Source: Actinoplanes sp. NBC_00393 (GTDB lineage Bacteria > Actinomycetota > Actinomycetes > Mycobacteriales > Micromonosporaceae). From it: 64,000 nt of DNA. Made by a program: the position numbers and the translations under genes. This document shows positions 1 to 9,153 of the stretch, piece by piece. The first letter of the stretch is position 1. Every line of letters starts with the position of its first letter. The notes beneath the pieces are model-generated. The model was not told the origin of the DNA, did no database searches, and saw only the letters and a list, made by a program, of their open reading frames with translations. The stretch lies in contig NZ_CP107942.1 in NCBI RefSeq assembly GCF_036053395.1, forward strand, positions 3,996,501 to 4,060,500, written 5' to 3'.

Positions 1-226
1 AGGCGGCCAGATAGAGCGGTTTGCGGCGGCGGGCCCGGTCGGCGGCGGCGCCGGCCAGCGGGGCGGCGGCCACGTGCGGGACCATCAACGCCGCGACCAG
101 CAGCCCGCCGACCCCGGCATGGCCGGTCTGCTCGATGGCGAGCAGCACGATCGACACCCGGGCGCCCTCGTCGGCGAGGCGGGCACCGATCGCGGCCGAC
201 AGGTATCGCGTCAGGACCGGTAGCAC
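1..226 (-). CDS. MFS transporter, N-terminal part (cut by window edge)
   Basis: Reading leftward, the frame encodes a start-proximal piece of a membrane transporter: a short basic stretch, then a hydrophobic helix (SIVLLAIEQTGHAGVGGLLV) and the segment AGAAADRARRRKPLYLAA. A charged RARRRK loop after the second helix is the usual MFS signature A position. The chosen GTG has AAGGTG six bases upstream. A GTG three codons further upstream (position 235) is also possible. The substrate cannot be told. It is transcribed divergently from the phosphatase gene to its right, and the C-terminal portion lies outside the window. Confidence 0.6.
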   Translation of the reverse strand, partial: MLPVLTRYLSAAIGARLADEGARVSIVLLAIEQTGHAGVGGLLVAALMVPHVAAAPLAGAAADRARRRKPLYLAA

Positions 227-301
227 GTAGGGCACCTTACCCGAGCAGCCGGTTCCCCGCCGGGCGCATGAGCCGGCCCTCCATTGGGGAAGATGAGGGC
301 G

Positions 302-1468
302 ATGTCCGCGTCGATGGAGGCCGTGCGACGGCTCATGGATCTGCGGCACCGCGGGCGGGCCGAGGATCTGCCGCAGGTGCTGGCCGAGGCCGCGCCGCTG
401 CTCGACGCGGAAGCCGTCACCGTCCTGCTCGTCGACTACGGGCAGGAGGCGCTGCACCCGTTGCGCGGGACCGTGCTCGACACCGCCACCACGCTGGCGG
501 TGGAGGACACCCTCGCCGGGCGGGCCTTCACCACCGCGCGGCACCAGTGGAACGACGACGGGATGCTGTGGCTGCCGCTGCTGCACGGCGCCGAACGGCT
601 CGGCGTGCTGGAGTTCCGGGTCAAGGCTCCTCCCCCGCTTCCCGTGCAGCACGACCTCGAGGTGATCGCCGCCCTGGTCGCCGAGCTGATCGCCAGCCGG
701 CGATTCTACGGCGACGCGGTCGAGCACACCCGGCGGCGGATGCCGATGCAGCTGGCCGCGGAGATCATCTGGAATCAGCTGCCGCCGCTCACCTTCGCGG
801 TCGACGGCACCATGGTCACCGCCGTGCTCGAACCCTGCTACGAGGTCGGCGGCGACGCCTTCGACTACGCGGCCAACGGTGACGTCCTGCACGTGGCGCT
901 CTTCGACACGGTCGGGCACGGGATCAGCGCGAGCGCGCTGACCACCCTGACGTTGAACACATACCGTAACGCCCGCCGGTCCGGGCTCTCCCTGCTCGAC
1001 ACCTGCCGGTCGATCGACAAGTGGATCCGCGCCCAGTATCCGGGCGCCTTCGTCACCGCACTGGTGGCCGAACTCGACATCGCGACCGGCGCGTACCGGC
1101 GGATCAGCGCCGGTCACCCGGCCGAGCTGTTCCTGCGTGACGGCCGGGCCCTGCCCATGCTGCCCACGCCCAACGCGCTGCCGCTCGGCCTCGGCCACAT
1201 GCTGCGCCGCGTCCCGCAGGTGATCGAGGTGCAACTGGAACCGGGGGACGCGCTGGTCCTCTACACCGACGGCATCACCGAGGCCCGGGACGCCTCCGGC
1301 ACGCTGTTCGGCGTGGAACAGCTCAGCGAATTCATGCTGCGCACCCTGGGCGCCGGCATTCCGGCGCCGGAGACGATGCGCCGGCTCATCCAGACGATCG
1401 TCTCCTACGAACAGGGTGAACTGCGCGACGACGCGACCGCCGCGATGCTGCAGTGGCGCCGGCACTGA
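302..1468 (+). CDS. PP2C/SpoIIE-family serine phosphatase with N-terminal GAF-like sensor
   Basis: About 388 aa. The N-terminal half (roughly residues 10-140) has the make-up of a GAF-like sensor. The C-terminal half is a SpoIIE/RsbU-type PP2C phosphatase with its metal-binding signatures intact: [32 protein letters not shown] and a closing [10 protein letters not shown]. Such enzymes dephosphorylate anti-sigma-factor antagonists and so tune stress sigma factors. No kinase or antagonist gene lies nearby, so its partner is unknown. The ATG at 302 is preferred because GGGGAAG lies nine bases upstream. The earlier ATG at 293 and TTG at 284 overlap that site. It stands alone, ahead of msrA. Confidence 0.85.
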   Translation: MSASMEAVRRLMDLRHRGRAEDLPQVLAEAAPLLDAEAVTVLLVDYGQEALHPLRGTVLDTATTLAVEDTLAGRAFTTARHQWNDDGMLWLPLLHGAERLGVLEFRVKAPPPLPVQHDLEVIAALVAELIASRRFYGDAVEHTRRRMPMQLAAEIIWNQLPPLTFAVDGTMVTAVLEPCYEVGGDAFDYAANGDVLHVALFDTVGHGISASALTTLTLNTYRNARRSGLSLLDTCRSIDKWIRAQYPGAFVTALVAELDIATGAYRRISAGHPAELFLRDGRALPMLPTPNALPLGLGHMLRRVPQVIEVQLEPGDALVLYTDGITEARDASGTLFGVEQLSEFMLRTLGAGIPAPETMRRLIQTIVSYEQGELRDDATAAMLQWRRH

Positions 1469-1530
1469 CCGGGCATGCGCGGGGGCGTGAAAACGTTGTG
1501 CCTGTCGACAACGAAAGAAGGTGCGGCACT

Positions 1531-2034
1531 ATGAGCACGCAGAAGGCCATCCTGGCCGGTGGCTGTTTCTGGGGCATGCAGGACCTGATCCGCAAGCGCC
1601 CCGGCGTGGTCTCCACCCGGGTCGGCTACACCGGCGGCCAGGTGGAGAACGCGACGTACCGCAACCACGCGGGCCACGCCGAGGCCATCGAGATCGTCTA
1701 CGACCCGGCGGTCACCTCGTACCGGGATCTGCTCGAGTTCTTCTTCCAGATCCACGACCCGAGCACGGTCAACCGCCAGGGCAACGACATCGGTACGAGC
1801 TACCGCTCGGCGATCTTCTACGAGAGCGACGAGCAGAAGCAGGTCGCCGAGGACACCATCGCCGACGTCGACGCGTCCGGCCTGTGGCCCGGCAAGGTCG
1901 TCACCGAGGTGACCGCGGCCGGCCCGTTCTGGGAGGCCGAGCCGGAGCACCAGGACTACCTGGAGCGCATCCCGAACGGCTACACCTGCCACTTCCCCCG
2001 CCCGAACTGGAAGCTGCCGCGCCGCTCGCAGTAG
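1531..2034 (+). CDS. msrA: Peptide-methionine (S)-S-oxide reductase MsrA
   Basis: 167 aa, normal size for MsrA. It reduces methionine S-sulfoxide in oxidised proteins using thioredoxin. The catalytic signature GGCFWG sits at residues 10-15 with Cys12 as nucleophile. The family blocks [29 protein letters not shown] and [23 protein letters not shown] are all present, and the C terminus carries [20 protein letters not shown]. The ATG has AAAGAAGG about ten bases upstream; the longer open frame starting at 1453 overlaps the phosphatase end and has no homologous sequence. A strong hairpin follows the stop. No msrB is adjacent. Confidence 0.96.
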   Translation: MSTQKAILAGGCFWGMQDLIRKRPGVVSTRVGYTGGQVENATYRNHAGHAEAIEIVYDPAVTSYRDLLEFFFQIHDPSTVNRQGNDIGTSYRSAIFYESDEQKQVAEDTIADVDASGLWPGKVVTEVTAAGPFWEAEPEHQDYLERIPNGYTCHFPRPNWKLPRRSQ

Positions 2035-2048
2035 AGCCGAGCATCATC

Positions 2049-2079
2049 GCCGGGGTCGAGCAAACCGCTCGGCCCCGGC
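2049..2079. terminator. Intrinsic terminator after msrA, possibly bidirectional
   Basis: A 13-bp stem (2049-2061 pairing with 2067-2079, one G·U) closes a five-base loop and is followed by TTTGCTGTCT. It lies between the convergent msrA and marR genes and could stop transcription from both sides. Confidence 0.75.
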
Positions 2080-2096
2080 TTTGCTGTCTCCGGCGG

Positions 2097-2516
2097 TCAG
2101 TCACCGAGCAGCGGCCCCAGCGACTGGAGAAGCTGTTCGCGCTGCTCAGGCCGCAGGCGGCCCAGTGCCGGCGCGAGCGCGTCGCGAACCTGGACGTACA
2201 GCGTCCGGGTGAGCTCGTGGCCGGCCGGGGTCAGGAACACCACGACGGCGCGGCCGTCGGCCGGGTCCTTGGCCCGGCCGAGCAGGCCGCGACGCTCGGC
2301 GCGGTCGATCAGACCGGACATCGACGACTTGTCGAGGCCCAGGTAGGCGGCCAACTCGGTGACGCGGGGACGCCGGTCGCGCAGGATGCCGAACACCCGC
2401 AGCTGGGTGAGGGACAGGTCGTTGGCGGCGCCGATGCTGGTGAGCACGCCCGTCACCTGGAACGTGCAGCGCACGAGAGCGTCGACCAGCGCGTCCACGG
2501 AGTCCTCGGAGGTCAT
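2097..2516 (-). CDS. MarR-family transcriptional regulator
   Basis: 139 aa, typical MarR length. The winged helix is seen in LSLTQLRVFGILRDRRPRV followed by TELAAYLGLDKSSMSGLIDR (recognition helix), then the wing RRGLLGRAKDPADGRAVVV and a C-terminal dimerisation helix. MarR proteins usually repress themselves and a divergent enzyme gene and let go on binding a phenolic or electrophilic ligand or on cysteine oxidation. Here the divergent gene is a quinone-oxidoreductase-like enzyme, and the shared 85-bp region holds two copies of a dyad that is the obvious operator. The start ATG at 2516 gives the standard N-terminal helix. Confidence 0.9.
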   Translation of the reverse strand: MTSEDSVDALVDALVRCTFQVTGVLTSIGAANDLSLTQLRVFGILRDRRPRVTELAAYLGLDKSSMSGLIDRAERRGLLGRAKDPADGRAVVVFLTPAGHELTRTLYVQVRDALAPALGRLRPEQREQLLQSLGPLLGD

Positions 2517-2534
2517 GCCCCCATCCTAGTTGAC

Positions 2535-2583
2535 ATGGTTGGGATTACGAACCATTCTGGAGGTCGTTGGTAATACAAACCAT
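2535..2583. promoter_or_regulatory. Duplicated MarR-type operator in the divergent promoter
   Basis: The first site (2535-2555) has perfect 6-bp arms, ATGGTT and AACCAT, around GGGATTACG. The second (2563-2583), read on the minus strand, begins ATGGTTTGTATTACCAAC. Both fit ATGGTT-K-G-K-ATTAC-S-AAC and lie in opposite orientation 28 bp apart. A TTGACA at 2530-2535 abuts the first site. Two matching sites between marR and its divergent target imply autoregulation and co-repression. Confidence 0.75.
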
Positions 2584-2601
2584 CTCTCCAGGAGGTTCGC
2601 C

Positions 2602-3528
2602 ATGCGCGCCGCAGTCCTGTCCGCGTCCGACACCCCGCCCGTCTACACCGACCACCCCGAGCCGGCCGCGACCGGCGACAACGAGATGGTCGTGCAGGTA
2701 CTCGCCGCCGGCCTGCACCATCTGACCCGGGCGAAGGCCAACGGCTCGCACTACAGCAGCACCGGCGCGTTCCCGCTGGTGCCGGGCGCCGACGGCGTCG
2801 TGCGCGACCCGGCCGGCCGGTTGCGCTACGCGGTCCTCGACGACACGACGTTCGGTACGTTCGCCGAGCGCACGGTGATCGACGTACGTCGCAGTGTCGT
2901 GCTGCCGGAGGGCACCGACCCGGTCCGGATCGCCGCCGCGATGAACCCCGGGATGTCCTCCTGGGTCGCGCTGCGACGCCGCGCCGAGTTCACCACCGGG
3001 CAGCGGGTGCTGGTCATCGGCGCCACCGGCAACGCCGGGCGGATGGCGGTGCAGGTCGCGAAGCTGTTCGGCGCCGCGCACGTGATCGCCGCCGGACGGG
3101 ACGCGGCACGTCTGGCCGCGCTGCCCGCCCTGGGTGCTGACGAGACGTGCACCTTCGACGAGATCGAGCGCGCGGCTGACGTCGACGTCGTCCTCGACTA
3201 CGTGTGGGGTGAGCCCGCCGCCGCCGCGATGATCCCGATGCTCACCGCCCGCGCCGACCGCGCCGCACCGCTGACCTGGATCCAGATCGGGTCCATGGGC
3301 GGCGCGACCGCGCCGGTCCCGTCGATCGCGCTGCGCTCGGCGCGGCTGCAGATCGTCGGCAGCGGCATCGGATCCGTCCCCGCCCGCGACTTCCTCGCGG
3401 AACTGCCGGAGCTTGCCGCCGCGGTCACCGACGGATCGCTCGACGTGCGGGCCGAGGCGGTGCCGCTGACCGACGTCACCCGGGCCTGGACCGGCGGGAC
3501 CGGCGACCGCATCGTCCTCGTGCCGTAA
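2602..3528 (+). CDS. Medium-chain dehydrogenase/quinone oxidoreductase-type NAD(P)H enzyme
   Basis: 308 aa. The N-terminal GroES-like domain includes FPLVPGADGVVRDPAGR. The Rossmann domain carries VLVIGATGNAGRMAVQVAKL and then AAGRDAARLAALPALGADE, the usual MDR arrangement for NADPH. No structural-zinc cysteine cluster is visible, so it belongs to the zinc-free quinone-oxidoreductase-like branch. The start ATG at 2602 has a perfect AGGAGG six bases upstream; the open frame upstream of it covers the operators and is not coding. Divergence from marR with shared operators suggests induction by a reactive or aromatic compound. The natural substrate is not evident. Confidence 0.88.
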   Translation: MRAAVLSASDTPPVYTDHPEPAATGDNEMVVQVLAAGLHHLTRAKANGSHYSSTGAFPLVPGADGVVRDPAGRLRYAVLDDTTFGTFAERTVIDVRRSVVLPEGTDPVRIAAAMNPGMSSWVALRRRAEFTTGQRVLVIGATGNAGRMAVQVAKLFGAAHVIAAGRDAARLAALPALGADETCTFDEIERAADVDVVLDYVWGEPAAAAMIPMLTARADRAAPLTWIQIGSMGGATAPVPSIALRSARLQIVGSGIGSVPARDFLAELPELAAAVTDGSLDVRAEAVPLTDVTRAWTGGTGDRIVLVP

Positions 3529-3535
3529 CCCGCGG

Positions 3536-4939
3536 TCAGGCGATCGCGGCGAGCAGCTCGGCACGGGTCGCACCGGGTAGCGGATACTGCGGGGCGCCCA
3601 TGCCGAGCGCAACGACCCGGTCGACGACCCCGGCGCCGGCGAACACCTCGTCGGGCGTGGCGATGAAGGCCGCGATCGACGCGTAGCCGCGGGCCAGATC
3701 CGGATCGGCCAGACCGGCTGCGAACAACGCCTTGCTCATCGGCCACCGCGGATCGTCGGAGCGGTACGGCGTACCGGCGGCATCCGCGGCCATCTCCGCG
3801 AGCCGGTGCCGGTCGAGCCACACCGTCGCCCGGTACAGCGGCTCGACGACCTGCGTACACACCTCGTCGAACCGCCGGGCGAACTTGTCGTGGTCGCCCG
3901 GCTCGGTCTCGCGCAGCAGATCCCGCAGCAGCCCGGCCTGGATCATCGCCATCGAGGCGCCCCGGCCGACCGACGGGCTGGTGCACGCCCAGGCGTCGCC
4001 GACCGCGACCACGCCGGTGGCGACCGGCTCGCCGTCGGCGACCAGACGCCGGTACCGGTCCTCGATGCCGGCCATGACGTCGACACCGGAGATCGGCTCG
4101 CCGTCCGCCCACTGGGCGATCATCGGATAGCGCGCGGCGGCCGCGTGCCAGCGGGCCGGTTCCCGCAGGCCCCGCAGCGCCGTGTCCCGGCTCGCGGTGG
4201 TCAGCACCACGCTCCACGTACCGTTGTCCCCCGGCAACGTGATGGTCGACAGCGAGTCGTAACTCTGCAACAGGTTGGCCAGCGCCGCCGGCTGTTCACC
4301 GGTACGGGACCGGAAGTGCCGGGAGTAGTAGACGAAGCCGGAGTCCGCCCGCTCCTCGACCGGCGCCCGCGAACCGGCCGCCTGCAGCCAGGAGCCCAGC
4401 GGCGAGCGCCGGCCGCCGCAGTCCACCACGAGGTCGGCGAGGATCGCCGTGCCGTCGGCGGTCAGCACACCGGTTACCCGGGGCACCCGCGTGTGCCCGT
4501 CCGTGGCGAGGCCGGTGACCGTGACGCCCCGCCGGATCGTCACTCCGGCGGCCCCGGCGGCGGCCGACAGAGCCGCCTCGAGCACCGGCCGGCGGGCGGT
4601 GACGGTGTCGAACCGCTCGTCGCCGGGTCGGATCGGGCCGCGCCGCTCCACCGGCAGCATGTCGATCAGGTTCAGCTCGCGGGCCCCGGCCGCCCGCAGC
4701 GCGTCACCGAGCTCCGGGAGCTGCTCCCGCACCTGCTGCCACCAGCGCGGCAGCATGAAGTGCGGCAGCCGGAACTGATTGACCCCGCGCCGCTGCCAGT
4801 CGCTCCACGCCGTGCCGGCGTCCGGCGGCGGCCCGGCGGGGTCGCGCTCGACGACGATCACCTCGTGCTGGTCGCGAGCGAGCAGCATCGCCGTGCCCAG
4901 ACCGGCGAGGCCCGCGCCGAGAACCAGGATCCGTGCCAT
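3536..4939 (-). CDS. FAD-dependent oxidoreductase/monooxygenase
   Basis: 467 aa flavoprotein. The N-terminal dinucleotide-binding fold is MARILVLGAGLAGLGTAMLL with an acidic strand end at VIVVERD. The second FAD motif is GVVAVGDAWACTSPSVGRGA, which matches the GD motif of group A monooxygenases, with a modified tail. In between, LADLVVDCGGRRSPLGSWL resembles the DG motif. It resembles the FAD protein at 9510, which has the same VVDA(M/C)GR.S-LSDWL block, so the two form a related pair within this window. The ATG at 4939 is preceded by GGAGGTGTGAC. It ends eight bases from the convergent oxidoreductase. The substrate is unknown. Confidence 0.8.
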   Translation of the reverse strand: MARILVLGAGLAGLGTAMLLARDQHEVIVVERDPAGPPPDAGTAWSDWQRRGVNQFRLPHFMLPRWWQQVREQLPELGDALRAAGARELNLIDMLPVERRGPIRPGDERFDTVTARRPVLEAALSAAAGAAGVTIRRGVTVTGLATDGHTRVPRVTGVLTADGTAILADLVVDCGGRRSPLGSWLQAAGSRAPVEERADSGFVYYSRHFRSRTGEQPAALANLLQSYDSLSTITLPGDNGTWSVVLTTASRDTALRGLREPARWHAAAARYPMIAQWADGEPISGVDVMAGIEDRYRRLVADGEPVATGVVAVGDAWACTSPSVGRGASMAMIQAGLLRDLLRETEPGDHDKFARRFDEVCTQVVEPLYRATVWLDRHRLAEMAADAAGTPYRSDDPRWPMSKALFAAGLADPDLARGYASIAAFIATPDEVFAGAGVVDRVVALGMGAPQYPLPGATRAELLAAIA

Positions 4940-5002
4940 GTCACACCTCCATCGATGAACCGATGGCGGCATGGTGTCGCCGGGGCCTGCCTGTTCTCCA
5001 GG

Positions 5003-7003
5003 TCAGTCCGTGCTCAGTTCCTGCTCACCGATCTCCTGCGTGCCGATCTCCATCGCCCACAGCAGCTCGGTCACCTGTTCCACCGCACGCCCCAGGTGCC
5101 GGCGGTAGGTGCTGAACGGCAGGCCGAGGACCTCGGCGGCGGCCTCCTGGTTCGGGGCGGCCCGGACGAACGTCCGGTTCAGCACGGCCCGGAGCTGGTC
5201 ACCCTTCGGCGTGCCGGCGAGCCGGCCGATCGCGGTCACGACGCTCGCGCGCACCTCGCCGGCGTCGGCGCCGAGCCGGCTGCCGACGAGCGCGCAACCG
5301 GCGAGCCGGTCCGGGCGATTCAGGTTCTGCAGCGCGGACCGTACGGCGTCGCCGAACGCCGCACGGGACAACGGCGGTGGGCGCAGCGCCGATGCCGGAG
5401 GTGGCCCCGTACCGCCCTGATGTTCGCGTTCGTTCATCAGATCGAGCCAGTCCTCAACCGGTAAACGGCGCCAGTCCATCCCGTACGCGACGTGCAAGTG
5501 GCCCGCGACGGTGACCTCGACGAGCGGCCGGAAGCCGAGATACTCGAAGAACGGCCCCCAGTACTCCGGGTCGAACGACACCACGAACGACCACGCGAGC
5601 GGCTCGGTGCACCAGTTCATGATCGAGGTGACCGATCCGGCCAGCAAGGCGTACTTGTCCCGATGCGCGTCACGGACCCCGGCACAGAACCGGCTGATCT
5701 CGACGCGCTCGCCGGGACGCGTCGGCGCGGTCCGGGCGACGTGCTCGAGGATCGCCTTGACGACGGGATCACGGTCCTCCATCGGAGAACCACAAGGGCA
5801 GAACATTCCGTACGCGAAACCGACCACGCCCTTCCCGGTGCGCACGACGTTCAGCTGGTCCGGCTCGTCGGCGAACCACCCTTCGGCCAGGGCCGCGCTG
5901 TCCCGGCCCTCGTTCCTCTCGATCAGCGCCAGGACCGGCGCGTACTCCTCGGGCCGGGCCGGCACGACCGCGGCCGTACCCTGGCTGCGCAGGCTGAAGT
6001 AGGCGTCGGTGAGCGGGCTGCGCCGGTGCAGGTACGCCAACTGCTGGGCGAGCAGTTGCCGGTCCAGCCCGGTCGTGGCCCGGATGCCCGCGACCACGTG
6101 GTCGTGGATGATCCGGTGCAGCGACCGGTACCGGTCCGGGGAACGGCGCTCGAACTCCGCCTCCAGGACCTCGCGGGTCAGATCATGCGGGGTCAGCCCA
6201 CCGGGCCGGCATTGCACGAACGGGCGGCGCTGCAGCCAGCCCCACACCTCGGGCGCGTCCGCGCCGACCGTCTTGCGGAGCAGGTCCTCGGTCGTCAGCC
6301 AGGCCCGCGCGCACGTCGCCAGGCCGGTCATGTGCGCCTCCGAAGGCGCGTCGCGCAGCAGCGACTCGAGCAGCACCGAGATCAGATCGGGCACCTCGGC
6401 GAGGCTCTCCGGAACGGCGCCGTCGCCGGCCACGTCGGCCAGCAGCGCGAGGGTCAGCGGGTGGCCGCGGCCCAGCCCGAGCAGCCGCTGCTGCACCGGC
6501 TCGGTGACACCGGCCCGGGACAGCAGATCCGCGCTGTCGGCCTCGTCGAGGTGGTCGACGCGATGGATGGCGACCAGTTGCCGCCAGCCCGGGTCGACCC
6601 GCCAGGCCGCCGACGGGGGTTCCCGGCCGGCGAGGACCACCAGGCCGTTCTCCGGCAGTCCCGGGAGGAATTCGCGGCGCAGCCAGCCGTCGATGGCGCC
6701 CAGATGCTCGTACGAGTCGACCAGCAGCGTCCCGCTCTGCCCGACGGCCTGCAGGAAGCCCTCCGCCGACGGGTCGATCTCCCGGCCGTCCAGCAGCACC
6801 GGATCCCGGCCGGCGGCCCGGGCCCGGGCGGACATCTCCAGCAGCAGCGTGGTCTTGCCGATGCCACCGGGGCCGTGCACGAACAGCACCCGCCGCGGCG
6901 ACCGCCCGGCCAGCGCTTCGCCGAACGCCCGCAGCTCCTCGCGGCGGCCGACGAAGTTGCGCCGCCGCGCCCGCTCGATGACGTCCCGCAGGACGGTGGT
7001 CAC
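5003..7003 (-). CDS. STAND-like ATPase with central GNAT-like region
   Basis: About 666 aa. A P-loop, LFVHGPGGIGKTTLLLEM, lies near residue 45 after an NFVGRREELRAF lead, followed by a Walker-B-like strand TLLVDSYEHLGAIDGW. This layout matches the AAA/STAND modules of regulatory ATPases. The middle (roughly 370-520) contains AWSFVVSFDPEYWGPFFEYL and similar aromatic-rich strands that look acetyltransferase-like. The C terminus (about 570-660) is helical, ending EVLGLPFSTYRRHLGRAVEQV, and could bind DNA or protein. Three GTG codons run in tandem (7009, 7006, 7003); GAGG spaced five bases from the third favours 7003. No clear LuxR helix is seen, so a regulatory role is inferred. Confidence 0.65.
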   Translation of the reverse strand: MTTVLRDVIERARRRNFVGRREELRAFGEALAGRSPRRVLFVHGPGGIGKTTLLLEMSARARAAGRDPVLLDGREIDPSAEGFLQAVGQSGTLLVDSYEHLGAIDGWLRREFLPGLPENGLVVLAGREPPSAAWRVDPGWRQLVAIHRVDHLDEADSADLLSRAGVTEPVQQRLLGLGRGHPLTLALLADVAGDGAVPESLAEVPDLISVLLESLLRDAPSEAHMTGLATCARAWLTTEDLLRKTVGADAPEVWGWLQRRPFVQCRPGGLTPHDLTREVLEAEFERRSPDRYRSLHRIIHDHVVAGIRATTGLDRQLLAQQLAYLHRRSPLTDAYFSLRSQGTAAVVPARPEEYAPVLALIERNEGRDSAALAEGWFADEPDQLNVVRTGKGVVGFAYGMFCPCGSPMEDRDPVVKAILEHVARTAPTRPGERVEISRFCAGVRDAHRDKYALLAGSVTSIMNWCTEPLAWSFVVSFDPEYWGPFFEYLGFRPLVEVTVAGHLHVAYGMDWRRLPVEDWLDLMNEREHQGGTGPPPASALRPPPLSRAAFGDAVRSALQNLNRPDRLAGCALVGSRLGADAGEVRASVVTAIGRLAGTPKGDQLRAVLNRTFVRAAPNQEAAAEVLGLPFSTYRRHLGRAVEQVTELLWAMEIGTQEIGEQELSTD

Positions 7004-7105
7004 CACCACCTCAGTCTCGACCCCTCAGCCGAAATGGACCAGCACCCGTCACCGGCCCGACAGTCCGGCTGGTGCCGCCTCCGGCCCGCGCGGCACGATG
7101 GGATC

Positions 7106-7606
7106 ATGGACTCTGTCTCTCGCGATCGTGACGACGCCGGGCGCGCCCGCAACGCCCGCCCGCGTGACGGCCTCGGGCGCCCACTGCCGCGCGGCATGTC
7201 CGGGGAGCCGACCACCCCCGAGGATCTCGTGCTCTCCCCCGCGGAAACGCTCGAGGAGGCGCAGCGTCTCCTGACGGCCGGCCGCCCGTTCCACGCCCAC
7301 GAAGTGCTCGAAGGCGCGTGGAAGACCAGCGACGCCGAGACCCGGGAACTGTGGAAGGGCCTGGCACAGCTGGCAGTCGGCATCACCCACCGTAGGCGCG
7401 GCAACGACGTCGGCGCAGTGCGGCTGCTGACGCGGGCCGCCGACCGGATCGAACCGTACGCCGCGGCCGCCCCACATCACATCGCCGTGTCCGAGCTGGT
7501 GGCCTGGGCTCGCGCGTTGGTCACCCGGATCGAGGAACACGGCGGCACGATCTCCGAGGGAGAACTGGTACCACGGTTGACGGAGGGAAACCCCTTACGA
7601 TCGTGA
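7106..7606 (+). CDS. DUF309 domain protein
   Basis: 166 aa. The core from about residue 45 has the DUF309 hallmarks: FHAHEVLEGAWKTSDAETRE, then LWKGLAQLAVGITHRRRGN and GAVRLLTRAADRI. The family is a small all-helical fold with conserved His and Glu residues (HEVLE) that suggest a metal or hydrolase-like site, but no activity is established. The first 40 residues are arginine-rich and not conserved in appearance, so a start further in (ATG at 7196) is possible. It is followed closely by the adenylate kinase gene and may share its transcript. Confidence 0.75.
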   Translation: MDSVSRDRDDAGRARNARPRDGLGRPLPRGMSGEPTTPEDLVLSPAETLEEAQRLLTAGRPFHAHEVLEGAWKTSDAETRELWKGLAQLAVGITHRRRGNDVGAVRLLTRAADRIEPYAAAAPHHIAVSELVAWARALVTRIEEHGGTISEGELVPRLTEGNPLRS

Positions 7607-7639
7607 CCGTTCCCTGTCCCAGCGGTGAGAGGACGCGTC

Positions 7640-8290
7640 ATGCGGATCCTGTTGGTCGCCCCTCCGGGTGCCGGCAAAGGTACCCAGGGCGCGCTGATCG
7701 CCAACCACTTCGGCATCCCCCACATCGCGACCGGGGACCTGCTGCGCGATCACGTGGCCCGGCGTACTCCGCTCGGCCGCGCGGTGCAGGATCACCTCAG
7801 CCGCGGCGAGCTCGTGCCGGACGAGATCGTGCTGGAGATGGTGCGGACCGAGTTCATCGCCGCGAAGGCCGAGGGCGGCGGGTACGTCCTGGACGGCATG
7901 CCGCGCAACATCACGCAGGCGCGGGCGCTGTACGAGATCGCCCTCACGCTGGAGATGACCGCCAACGTCGCCCTGCACCTCAAGGCCGACGACGAGGAGC
8001 TGACCCGGCGGCTGCTCGCCCGGGCCACCCTGGAGGGCCGGTCCGACGACACCGAGGAGGTCATCCGCCGCCGGCTCGCCATCTACCACGAGGTCACCCA
8101 TCCGATCGTGGACTGGTACGCGTCGCGCGGCATCCTGGTGTCGGTGGACGCCGTCCGGCCGGTGGACCGGGTGGCCCGGCAGATCCTCACCGCCCTGGAG
8201 GCGATGCGCCCGCTGATCGACCACGTCCCGGAGCACGTGCGCCAGCCGATCGACCTCACCGGGCTCGGCGCCGCCTTCGGCCAGGACTAA
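7640..8290 (+). CDS. adk: Adenylate kinase
   Basis: 216 aa. It interconverts ATP + AMP and 2 ADP. The P-loop LLVAPPGAGKGTQGALIA is at the N terminus. The NMP-binding part includes GIPHIATGDLLRDHVARRTP and the family signature GGGYVLDGMPRNITQA, with usual FPR altered to MPR. The LID region (around RRLLARATLEGRSDDTEEVI) is short and has no zinc cysteines. The gene is away from the ribosomal-protein/secY cluster where housekeeping adk normally sits in actinobacteria, so this may be a second, specialised copy. The ATG at 7640 fits GAGAGGA upstream. It overlaps the convergent gene by four bases. Confidence 0.88.
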   Translation: MRILLVAPPGAGKGTQGALIANHFGIPHIATGDLLRDHVARRTPLGRAVQDHLSRGELVPDEIVLEMVRTEFIAAKAEGGGYVLDGMPRNITQARALYEIALTLEMTANVALHLKADDEELTRRLLARATLEGRSDDTEEVIRRRLAIYHEVTHPIVDWYASRGILVSVDAVRPVDRVARQILTALEAMRPLIDHVPEHVRQPIDLTGLGAAFGQD

Positions 8291-9153
8291 CCGGCCCGCC
8301 CGAGGCTGCCGGCCGCTTCCTCCAGGACGGCGAGCTGGGCACGAGCCTGATCGCCGCGCGGCCACAGCACGGCCAGGGTGGTGATGTCGAGAGCGGCGTA
8401 CCGGCCGGCGCAGTCACGGAAAGCTTCGATCGACGCCAGGGGACGCTCACCGCCGTACCCCAGAACCGCCAGCCGGGCCAGGCCCGCCGGATCCCGGTCC
8501 TGCTTGGCGCAGACCTCATCCAGCTCGGCGATCTGCCGCCGGACCTCGGCGTACGGTGACCCCGCATAGACCGCCGGGTTCTGGCTCACGTCCTGGGTGA
8601 TCCACAGATCGGCGAACCGCGCCGCCAGCTCCATGCCCCGCGCGGCCGTGGCCGCCACCGCCAGCCCCGGCCGGCGCGGCTCCCCGCCACCGATCGCCAC
8701 GTCCCGGGCACTGAAGTACCGGCCGGTGTAGTCGGCGCGTTCCCGGCTGAGCAGCAGGTCGGTGAGCTCGGTGAACTCGGCGAACCGTGCAGTGCGCTCG
8801 GCCCGGCTCAACGGCTCGCCGCCGAAGGCGTCCGAGTCACCACCCGGCCCGCCGGCGCCGATCCCCATCACGAAGCGGCCCTCGGCCAGGGCATCCAGGC
8901 TCAGGGCAGCCTTCGCCGCGGTGACCGGATGCCGGAAGTTCGGCGCGGTCACCATGGTCCCCAGGCCGATGCGCGTGGTGGCGGCAGCAGCCGCGGCCAG
9001 AGCGGTGTACGCCTCGTGCCACACCGGCCGCCCGTTCAGATTCAGGTGGTCGTAGAGCCAGCCCCGGCCGATGCCCAGTCGCTCGGCGTGCAGCCACTCC
9101 TGCCGCATCCCGGGCCACGGCAGATCCGGCCACATGATCACGTCGAGCTGCAC
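8287..9153 (-). CDS. LLM-class F420/FMN-dependent oxidoreductase
   Basis: 288 aa, a luciferase-like TIM-barrel monooxygenase or F420-dependent reductase. Visible blocks are MQLDVIMWPDLPW at strand 1, GWLYDHLNLNGRPVWHEAYT, ATTRIGLGTMVTAPNFRHPV and LDALAEGRFVMGIGAGGPGG. The last two are the standard family signatures that shape the flavin pocket. The enzyme lacks the bulge that distinguishes clear FMN luciferases, so F420 use is plausible in an actinomycete but unproven. The start is GTG with AAAGGTGA seven bases upstream. It is monocistronic and divergent from the flavoprotein gene at 9510. Confidence 0.85.
   Translation of the reverse strand: MQLDVIMWPDLPWPGMRQEWLHAERLGIGRGWLYDHLNLNGRPVWHEAYTALAAAAAATTRIGLGTMVTAPNFRHPVTAAKAALSLDALAEGRFVMGIGAGGPGGDSDAFGGEPLSRAERTARFAEFTELTDLLLSRERADYTGRYFSARDVAIGGGEPRRPGLAVAATAARGMELAARFADLWITQDVSQNPAVYAGSPYAEVRRQIAELDEVCAKQDRDPAGLARLAVLGYGGERPLASIEAFRDCAGRYAALDITTLAVLWPRGDQARAQLAVLEEAAGSLGRAG

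Noticed and set aside
3806..5464. A 552-codon plus-strand frame over the flavoprotein and ATPase genes
   Set aside because: Low-complexity Arg/Pro sequence, antisense to two clear genes.
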